Source: Dama dama (taxonomy: Eukaryota > Chordata > Mammalia > Artiodactyla > Cervidae). Taken from it: a stretch of DNA of 64,000 nt. Shown piece after piece: positions 55,823 to 64,000 of the stretch (positions are counted from its first letter, which is position 1; the number at the start of each line of letters is the position of its first letter). Both the position numbers and the translations under genes were made by a program. The notes beneath the pieces were generated by a model. The model made no database searches. It was given only the letters and a program-made list of their open reading frames with translations, and was not told where the DNA came from. The stretch is taken from NCBI RefSeq assembly GCF_033118175.1, contig NC_083692.1, positions 89,136,501-89,200,500 of the forward strand. The letters run 5' to 3'.

Positions 55823-56017
55823 AAAATGAGTAAATAGGCACAGAATGTGATTCTGAAGGCCCGAGTATGAGCAAAATACATGAACTTTGTATTGCCAACA
55901 TTGCAACATATATTCTGTTGGCTAAGACGCTTTCTCTCATTTTCTCTTACTGACTGACTTACCAACAGGTACATATTTTACATACACAGCCCAATGGGTG
56001 CTTGCAAGTAATTTGTT

Positions 56018-56250
56018 GTTGTTGTTCAGTCACCCAGTTGTGTCTGACTCTGCGACCCCATGGACTGCAGCACTCCAGGCCTTCCTGTCCCTCACCATCT
56101 TCTGGACTTTGCCCAAGTTCATGTTCACTGCATCAGTGATGCCGTCCAGCCATCTCATCCTCTGACACCCTCTTCTTCTGCCCTCAATCTTTCCCTGTAT
56201 CAGTGACTTTTCCAATGAGTCATCTGTTCGCATCAGATGACCAAAATATA
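56018..56250 (-). mobile_element. BovB LINE 3' end fragment
   Basis: The antisense BovB 3' terminus (AGTCACCCAGTTGTGTCTGA, CCAGCCATCTCATCCTCTG). It encodes only a C-terminal remnant. Confidence 0.88.
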
Positions 56251-56519
56251 AATGATTACAACTGTTACCGAAACATAAATATCTCTTATTGTCTAATAAT
56301 ATGGCTAAGGCAAATTAACTGCAAATCGTAAAGGACTTATAAACTAAGGGTCTGTATCCTCTTCTCTTTCATCTTTCTTCTTCAATTTTGCATTTGAAAT
56401 CAATAGAGCTCCTTATACTGCTAAGGTATAGTGGAATAGGGTGAGATCATCAACAAGCTGAAGCATAACTAAAAAGGAAGTTTTTATAGGCATAAAAGGA
56501 AAGCCTTGTACAGTAAAAA

Positions 56520-56690
56520 ATTATTTATTAAGCACCTACTGTGTACTATGACTCAGAATCATTTATTCACATTAACCCTAGGGAGTCAGGAGCATCCCAA
56601 TTTATAGTTGCAAAAAAAACAGGCTTATGAGGTAACTTGCTGGAAGTCACACAGCTGGTAAATGACCCAGCTAGGAGCCACACACCATTC
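56520..56690 (+). mobile_element. MIR SINE
   Basis: TTATTAAGCACCTACTGTGT, CTGGAAGTCACACAGCTGG. Confidence 0.78.
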
Positions 56691-56837
56691 CTCCTATCCC
56701 TGACATCTGTGCTCTTTAGAAAATACTAAACAAGCCTTCCTAGCACTGTCTTCAAGATTTGGTGTACCAAAAGTTCCAAAGGATTAGCTTTAAAAGTCTT
56801 TTCCCTCCACTCTCTACCCCATGAATTCAAAGAGGGT

Positions 56838-56856
56838 TAGTGCCATCTGCTGACCA
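56838..56856 (-). promoter_or_regulatory. CTCF-like motif, reverse
   Basis: On the minus strand TGGTCAGCAGATGGCACTA fits the degenerate CTCF consensus at nearly every position (CAGCAGATGGCAC core). It lies in non-repetitive DNA downstream of CILP and faces the motif at 26392. Confidence 0.6.
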
Positions 56857-57444
56857 TCTCCCTCAACATCAGGATGAGGGACGGTCCTTGGGGTGGAGGC
56901 AAGATTGTGCTATCTTAGGTTACCACCAGACCCCAAGGACAGGCACAGGAGGATGGTGAACATCTTCCTGTAGAATCCTTGGTCTCCCTAAAATGCTAAG
57001 GCTGAACAGTGATTCACTGAGAGAGAAAGTGGTAGTAATTAGAGGGAGAAAGTGGTGGTAATTAGTGGTGGTAAATTAGAGGCCTTGAGAAATAAAGGCA
57101 CAGGCTCCCACCACCACAGTAAAAACACACTTTATTCATTTTTGCAAATAAACCTTAGCATTTCCTGATTCTACTGTTCTAGCAATAAAAATAGATCCAT
57201 GAGCCCCACTCCAGAGTATTTTATAAAAACCATTAGGAAAAGGGCCTAGGTGTATTTTAACAAACACTCCAGGTCATTCTTAAGAGAAGAAAGGATGGGG
57301 GTAGGGGTGGTCACTACCTCAATAAAATGACAGCATTTTAGTCCCTGATATGAGATGTTTCTAGATAAAGAGTGACGATTCTGTGAATCTCTAAAATCTT
57401 ACCAGCTTTTGGAAGAAGATATAGGGAAGCAATGGAAACACGAG

Positions 57445-57630
57445 TGGAGATTAGGGTGCAAATCCTGGTTCTGCTTTGGCAAGTCACTTAAGCTCTCCAT
57501 GTCTTGATTTTCTCAGCTGCAAAACCAGAAGGCAGATAACAATACCTTACTGGGTTGCTATGAGAAGCTGATGAGAAGGTGGATGTAAAAGCACTTTGTA
57601 AAGTTCTATATAATGTTCTTAGTATTACTT
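57445..57630 (-). mobile_element. MIR SINE
   Basis: GTGCAAATCCTGGTTCTGC, GGCAAGTCACTTAAGCTCTC, GTAAAAGCACTTTGTAAAG. Confidence 0.78.
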
Positions 57631-57924
57631 TGAGTCTCATGCTACTTATAGACATGAGCCCTTTTTTTTTTTTTTTGGTCTTTATCTTTTAAAATATACA
57701 TTTTGAGTTCCTGTTATTGCCTGGCAGGATCAATGTCTGCTAGTCTGAAGGATTGGTGTTCAGCTATGAAAAACAAATGTCATTATTCAGAAGACACAGT
57801 GAGTCTCAACTGAATGATGACTCTCTGAGAGGCTGTATGAGAATCTCTGGTAGAAGAGAAGATTTTTTCTGTTTATAAAAAGGAGGCTTGGGTTAAAAAG
57901 GAAAACACTGAAAAACACAGTTTT

Positions 57925-58080
57925 AAAATCAGCAGACTTGGGCTCTATTTCTCTCTTTGCTTCTGACTCAGTATGTGCCCTTTGTCAAATCCCTGATTTT
58001 TCATAGGCCTCTCCTCATCTGAAAATCCAGTGCTAGGTTGGATGACTCTGACTCTAACCTGTAAAATATTTTTTACTTAG
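57925..58080 (-). mobile_element. MIR-family fragment
   Basis: CAGACTTGGGCTCTATTTC and TTGTCAAATCCCTGATTTTT. Confidence 0.55.
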
Positions 58081-58811
58081 CAAGTCACAGTGTTTACAAT
58101 CTGTGAGGTAGAATCAAGTATAAAAGGAAAAAGTTAATGTAAAGTGGAGACATAAAATATTATGTGCCTTTAGTCATGTAGTTCACAAAAGGTAAATAAC
58201 TCAAGAAGTCAACTCAAGTGAAACTATTTGAGCTGGAAAATAACATTTGACTTTCTTCTTTTTTTTTTCAGCTTCGGCAAAATTTTAGTATTTCATTGCA
58301 TATTTTTAGACTATTATTTGCAATCATTATAGTCCAAGACAAATAAATTTCCCTTTCCCAAATCTTCTACAGCTTTCCTATTCAAGTTTGTCCTTCACTA
58401 TCCTCTTTCACATTTTGGAACAACCTAGATACTTTAAGTAAAAAATGAATCCTTTCCCATTAGAAAACAAGAACACAGCCATTCATTACTTTGTATTTGA
58501 CTATCTTTTTAAAGCAACATAAGCCTATCAGAAAAGTGCTGAAAGTTGATATGATATGAAAGTACTTTGTTCCAAAGAGCTGATAAGACCACAAGTACTT
58601 GCCATCACTTTCCTGACAGAAGATCCGTATTGCCACAGGGAAAATCTCAAATGACTCTGTGCCTCCAAATCCAGATTTGGGAGGGTGGCCTGATAGAAAC
58701 TTGCCCAGAGGATACCTGGAAAGTACCAAGTGAGAGAGAAGGGTTCTACTATGGATCTAGAGCCCCTATACTCTTTCTCATGGCTCTGCTCCATCTCATG
58801 GCTACCTAGTT
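58081..58811. other. Intergenic, nothing recognised
   Basis: Short frames on both strands near 58460-58810 have no motif. Confidence 0.4.
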
Positions 58812-58884
58812 ACACCCTGGGGCAAAAACATTGTCCCAACCTGAAACTCACACAGGTTAGGACAATGTCTTTGCTCCAGGGTGT
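58812..58884. ncRNA. Candidate pre-miRNA-like hairpin
   Basis: Two 32-nt arms (58812-58843 and 58853-58884) are inverted copies with 29 of 32 positions pairing and a 9-nt loop. The total of 73 nt has pre-miRNA geometry. Read on the plus strand, one of the three mismatches is a G-U wobble; on the minus strand two are. No known miRNA family was recognised. A short palindromic MITE is the main alternative. Confidence 0.35.
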
Positions 58885-58899
58885 GATTAGGAACAGACT

Positions 58900-58958
58900 C
58901 TTGGAACACTTGCAACAGACTCCTTTAACTCTTGGAACACTTGGAACAGACTCCTTTA
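58900..58958. repeat. 31-bp tandem duplication
   Basis: CTTGGAACACTTGSAACAGA plus CTCCTTTA occurs at 58900-58927 and 58931-58958 with one mismatch; a partial copy precedes it. Confidence 0.85.
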
Positions 58959-59092
58959 TCATATAGTCAAGTGATTCCTTTTAGGTTTGAACCCTTTCCA
59001 GCACAGATGATACTTTGTTTAAACTCAACATTCTTCTGTGCTTAAGTACCAAACAGAAGTCTTATTATATCCTCATGTATAAGTTTCTCAAT

Positions 59093-59305
59093 TTGAATAA
59101 TGGCTCAGATGGTAAAGCATTCACCTGCAATGCAGGAAACCTGAGTTCAATCCCTGGGTTGGGAAGATCCCCTGGAGAGGGGAATGGCTACCCACTCCAG
59201 TATTCTGGCCTGGAGAATTCCATGGATGGAGGAGCCTGACAGGCAGGCCATAGTCCATGGGGTCACAAAGAGTCAGACAGGACTGAGTGACTTTCACTTC
59301 ACTTC
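59093..59305 (+). mobile_element. Bov-tA SINE
   Basis: The head starts within AATGGCTCAGATGGTAAAGC; the body has a short extra AGGC duplication near 59240. Confidence 0.88.
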
Positions 59306-59977
59306 GTAAGATTTATACCATCAAAGAACCTAACACAAAGTTCGTGTCCCAATCCAAGGAGTGGATTTGTTGAGGGCTGATCCTAAAAATTCTGGTACAT
59401 TTTGACCCACAGAGCATAGTTTGGGGTTGATGTATCGAAACTACCAAATAAACGTGGCGTGTGTGATGAAACCATTACCAGTCTGATGCCAAAGCCACAT
59501 GACCTTTGCTCACATTTGAGAAAAAGTTAAACTAAGTTGTATACAGCTCTGCTTGTTTTGTACTTTCTGGGACAAAGTCTACTCTCTATTAATTTCTAAG
59601 AATTCCTTCTGGGATATTCAATCAGTTGGACCAACCATTGTATAAATTGTAGAATTTGTATCTATTAATATCTTTATTGTCAATTATAATTTGCTTTGAT
59701 TTAACGTCATATTTTCTGAAGACACCATCCCAGCTTTCTGCCAAGCTAAAGAAGCTGGAAGATAACTACTTAGTCAAGTATTTACTGAATTTATACTGTA
59801 TATTCAGCCCATGTATACAGTGAAATACCTGCCTTCAAAGACTCGTAGTACAGTTGGGATACAGGCTAAGTACACAAAACATCAGCCCATAAATAAAATT
59901 AAATACTCAGTTGTTCTGAGAATGATAGAAGAATACATCACAAAACAGGATTTTATTTCTATGATGAAGAATGTCAC
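59306..59977. other. Intergenic, nothing recognised
   Basis: AT-rich unique sequence between a Bov-tA SINE and BovB. Confidence 0.4.
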
Positions 59978-62510
59978 CACCTTCAGCTGAAGAAGCTGAA
60001 GCTGAATGGTTCTATGAAGATTCACAAGATCTATGAAGATCTTCTAGAACTAACACCCAAAAAAGATGTCCTTTTCATTATAGGGGACTGGAATGCAAAA
60101 GTAGGAAGTCAAGAGATACTTGGAGGAACAGGCAAATTTGGCCTTGGAGTACAAAACAAAGCAGGGCAAAGTCTAACAGAGTTTTGCCAAGAGAACGCAC
60201 TGGTCATAGCAAACACCCTCTTCTAACAACACAAGAGAAGACTCTATACATGGACATCCCCAGATGGTCAAAACCAAAATCAGACTGATTATATTCTCTG
60301 CAGCCAAAGATGGAGAAGCTCTATAAAGTCAGCAGAAGAAGACCGGGAACGGACTGTGGCTCAGATCATGAACTCCTTATTGCAAAATTCAGACTTAAAT
60401 TGAAGAAAGTAGGGAAAACCATTAGACCATTCAGAAATGACCTAAATCAAATCCCTTATGGTTATACAGTAGAAGTGACAAATAGATTCCAGGGATTTAG
60501 ATCTCATAGACGGAGTCTCTGACTGGAGAACTATGGACAGAGGTTCGTGACATTGTACAGGAGGCAGTGATCAAGACCATCTCCAAGAAAAAGAAATGCA
60601 AAAAGGCAAAACAGTTGTCTGAGGAGGCCTTACAGATAGCTGAGATAAAAAGAGAAGCCAAAGGCAAAGGAGAAAAGGAAAGATATACCCATTTGAATGC
60701 AGAGTTTCAAAGAATAGCAAGGAGAGATAAGAAAGCCTTTTTCAGTGATCAATGCAAAAAAATAGAGGAAAACAATAGGATGGGAAAGACTAGAGATGTC
60801 TTCAAGAAAATTAGAGATACCAAGGGAACATTTCATGCAAAGATGGGCTCAATAACGGACAGAAATGGTATGGACCTAACAGAAGGAGAAGATATTAAGA
60901 AGAGGTGGCAAGAATACTCAGAAGACTGTACAAAAAAGATCTTCATGACCCAGATAATCACGATGGCGTGATCACTCACCTAGAGCCAGACATCCTGGAA
61001 TGTGAAGTCTAGTGGGCCTCAGGAAGCATCACTATGAACAAAGCTAGTGGAGGCGATGGAGTTCCAGTTGAGCTATTTCAAATCCCAAAAGATGATGCTG
61101 TGAAAGTGCTGCACTCAGTATGTGAGCAAATTTGGAAAACTCGGCAGTGGCCAAGGGACTGGAAAAGGCCAGTTTTCATTCCAATCCCAAAGAAAGGCAA
61201 TGCCAAAGAATGTTCAAACTACTGCTCAGTTGCACTCATCTCACACACTAGCAAAGTAATGATCAAAATTCTCCAAGCCAGGTTTCAACACTACATGAAC
61301 CGTGAACTTCCATATGCTCAAGCTGGATTTAAAAAAGGCAGAGGAAGGGATCAAATTGTCAACATCCGCTGGATCATGGAAAAAGCGAGAGAGTTCCAGA
61401 AAAACATCGACTTCTGCTTTATAGACTATGCCAAAGCCTTTGACTGTGTGGATCACAACAAAATGTGGAAAATTCTTAAAGAGATGGGAATACCAGACCA
61501 CCTTACCTGCCTCCTGAGAAATCTGTATGCAGGTCAAGAAGCAACAGTTAGAACTGGACATGGAACAACAGACTGGTTACAAATAAGGAAAGGAGTACGT
61601 CAAGGCAGTATATTGTCACCCTGCTTATTTAACTTACATGCAGAGTGCATCATGTGAAATACCAGACTGGATGAAGCAGAAGATGGAATCAAGATTGCCA
61701 GGAGAAATATCAGTAACCTCAGACATGCAGATGACACCACCCTTATGGCAGAAAGCAATGAAGAACTAAAGAGCCTCTTGATGAAAGTGAAAGAGGAGAG
61801 TGAAAAAGTTGGCTTAAAACTCAACATTCAGAAAACTAAGATCATGGCATCCGGTCCCATCACTTCATGGCAAATAGATGGGGAAACAATGGAAACAGTG
61901 AGACCTTATTTTTTGGGGCTCCAAAATCACTGCAGATGGTGACTGCAGTCATGAAATTCAAAGACGTTTGCTCCTTGGAAGAAAGGCTATGACCAACCTA
62001 GACAGCATATTAAAAAGCAGAGAATTACTTTCTGACAAAAGTTCATCTAGTCAAAGGTATGGTTTTTCCAGTAGTCATGTATGTATGTGAGAGTTGAACT
62101 ATAAAGAAAGCTGAGCGCCAAAGAATTGATGCCTTTGAACTGTGATGTTGGAAAAGACTCTTGAGAATCCCCTGGACTGCAAGGAGACCCAACCAGTCAA
62201 TCCTAAGGGAAATCAGTCCTGAATATTCATTGGAAGGACTGATGCTGAAGCTGAAACTGCAATACTTTGGCCACCTGATATGAAGAACTGACTCACTGGG
62301 AAAGACCCCTGATGCTGCGAAAGACTGAAGGCGGGAGGAGAAGGGGATGATAGAGGAGGAGATGGTTGGATGGCATCACCGAATTGATGGACGTGAGTTT
62401 GAGTAAGCTCTGGCAGTTGGTGATGGATAGGGAAGCCTGGGGTGCTGCAGTCGATGGGGTCACAAAGAGTCGGACATGACAGAGTGACTGTACTGAACTG
62501 TCATCATAGC
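59978..62510 (+). mobile_element. BovB (RTE) LINE, 5'-truncated, broken
   Basis: About 2.5 kb of BovB, from inside the endonuclease domain to the 3' end. The endonuclease remnant shows GDWNAKVG (frame 60014-60226) and, in another frame, CGSDHELL. The reverse transcriptase remnant (61034-61657) shows FIDYAKAFDCVDH and GVRQGSILSPCLFNL, then a stop at 61655-61657. In the same frame the active-site motif reads HADD where active relatives have YADD (His codon 61724-61726). Several frameshifts are present. Possible 8-bp target duplication AATGTCAC at 59970-59977 and 62511-62518. Inactive. Confidence 0.92.
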
Positions 62511-62584
62511 AATGTCACATATTTTTGTTTACTTACCATCTTATTTTTCCCCACTCCATGAAACTTTTTTGTTTTCTTCAATGC

Positions 62585-62645
62585 AATTTCCCCAGTGTTT
62601 GGCATGTAACTGGTGCTCAATAAATATTTGCTGACTGAATAAGTC
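62585..62645 (+). mobile_element. L2-type 3' end fragment
   Basis: CCAGTGTTTGGCATGTAACT followed by GTGCTCAATAAATATTTGC; the AATAAA belongs to the repeat. Confidence 0.55.
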
Positions 62646-63379
62646 AAGTCCTTAGAACAGACAGAGAAAGGGAAGTTTTCATAGGGTGCCCCCAGATGAG
62701 ACCTGGCCTAAACAATGCTTTTATTCATCTTGCTTTATAGCAATACATAAATTTTAGCAAACAACTTCTTTATATAATAATGAGAAAATGTGTATATAAT
62801 TGAAATAGAAGGTAGAGTGGAATGAAAGGATTAAATTGGGTGTTAAAGATTCCAGGAGACCTACTTAGCTCACTGCTAAAAGAAGTTTGTCCTAGAATCA
62901 GTGGTTTTCAAATATTGTTTTAAAGCAGAACAACTGTATTTTCAAGCAAAACCTCAATAAATTAAACAGTTTATTAAAGCAGATCTGCTCTGATTGACTT
63001 CGGCAGTGGCTTGAAGGAGGGTTTGGAGAGTTCCACTCTCTTAGTCCCCTCACACCCACAAAGAGCTTTGGCTTCTGAGGGAATTCTAGAAACACAGTTT
63101 GAAAACAGTGGGATGAAAGAACTTTAGAGTCTATACTCTCTGAAAATTCTATTCATGAAGGCAGCTGAGTTAAGACCTGGGCTTTTGGTCTCTGTGACTT
63201 TAAGCTGAAGGAGTACTAGGAGTTAGCACCCAGAGAGACAAAAATCACATGTGGCCTGGGCCAATGTCCCTTCTCATGGCCAGACTGGGGAACTGTAAGT
63301 CACATTTCTCTGATCCAAGACTCTGATCCAAGACAATCATCCAAGATGATTGTTAAATAACTTTGCCTCTGAGTCGCGT
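62646..63379. other. Intergenic, nothing recognised
   Basis: Unique sequence leading to the promoter-like right edge. Confidence 0.45.
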
Positions 63380-64000
63380 GTCGTCCTCCTGCTACTCTCC
63401 TTCCCCACCTTCCTCCCCTAGCTGAGAACTGAAGATGTCCAGGCTCACTTGGCAATTTCTCCAGGCTTCGGAGTTGATCAGAATCTTATATACAAAGTAG
63501 TCTGGTGCCCACACGGATGGAAAAGGGTCTGATTCATTTGTCACCATCCTGCACCTTGTCAGTTAGCTGGTTGATTTGCTTTAGATATACAGAGAGAAAG
63601 CAGCCATACACACGCAGGGGTGGAAGGGCAACAGAAGAGAGCTGAATGAAGTGTTTACCAAAGTGTGCTCAGCTTTAAGGGGACAGACAGAGGATTGTAA
63701 AGAACCTCGGGACTAGCAACGGCTGGAAGTTATCACCACTAGGCTTGAAAAAACAAGGAAAGAGAGCTGTCATCAAACAGTGGCTTGGGAACTTAGTAAA
63801 AAATGCCACCACTTCCGTGTCCCTAAGGATAAGGATGTGGAAACCTCGGAAGAAAGAACTTATCGACTCTTACTGAATTGGCGGCTTTCAAAACTTCTCG
63901 AGGCCGGTCAAGCCACCGGCCTCACTGTGACCTTCTCAGCCAAGAGTCGAAAATGGACCAGTTCACTGCGACGAGTTGGGACTACAACTCCCAGAATGCA
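63380..64000 (+). promoter_or_regulatory. Promoter-like region at the right edge (probably CLPX)
   Basis: Repeat-free sequence with rising CpG content from about 63.8 kb. It includes an ETS/GABP-type ACTTCCG at 63811 and, at the very end, a ZNF143/THAP11 element. In mammals CLPX lies downstream of CILP on the same strand, and housekeeping mitochondrial genes often carry these sites. No exon of it is visible, so the gene assignment rests on synteny. Confidence 0.5.
63981..63999 (+). promoter_or_regulatory. ZNF143/THAP11 (SBS-type) element
   Basis: ACTACAACTCCCAGAATGC is a near-consensus match to the long composite element bound by ZNF143 and THAP11 (Ronin), usually found within about 100 bases of a transcription start. 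Confidence 0.75.

Noticed and set aside
1..64000. CRISPR array, prokaryotic operon or phage-type system
   Set aside because: No regularly spaced repeats with unique spacers and no bacterial gene organisation; the DNA is mammalian.

Overview
The window is nuclear DNA of a bovid ruminant (cattle, sheep, goat or a close relative). The repeats show this directly: BovB (RTE) LINE fragments, tRNA-Glu/BovA SINEs (Bov-tA type), dimeric BOV-A2 SINEs, ruminant L1 3' ends and many CHR-type cetartiodactyl SINEs. These lie over an older mammalian layer of L2, MIR, MER5, L1/HAL1 and MaLR-like LTRs. I cannot tell the genus from this sequence alone.

One complete protein gene is present: CILP, cartilage intermediate layer protein 1, on the + strand. 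It has a TATA promoter at about 29.65 kb, nine exons from about 29.68 to 44.98 or 45.48 kb, and a 3549-nt reading frame (exons 2 to 9) for a predicted 1182-residue secreted matrix protein. All eight coding segments join in frame at GT-AG introns. The encoded modules, in order, are a signal peptide, a WxxW domain, a thrombospondin type-1 repeat, a carboxypeptidase-regulatory-like segment, an Ig C2 domain, and a large C-terminal part with a basic processing site. Residues below are numbered on this predicted protein.

Layout: 1-29.6 kb is intergenic and repeat-rich, with no exon I could recognise; known mammalian gene order would put the 3' side of PARP16 upstream. 29.6-45.5 kb is CILP. 45.5-63.4 kb is intergenic, with an old L1 carrying three younger insertions, a cluster of SINEs, and a 5'-truncated BovB copy at 60-62.5 kb. 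The last 600 bases look like the start of a housekeeping promoter, with an ETS site and a ZNF143/THAP11-type element ending at base 64000. Known gene order suggests CLPX, but no CLPX exon is inside the window.

The least explained signals are a near-perfect 73-nt hairpin at 58812-58884 with pre-miRNA geometry; CTCF-like motifs in convergent orientation on both sides of CILP; a TIR-bounded DNA-transposon remnant at 14.4 kb; a GTGA-rich stretch at 22.6-23.0 kb; and two oligo(A) insertions flanked by short direct repeats. No bacterial-type system, CRISPR array, rRNA or functional tRNA gene was seen.
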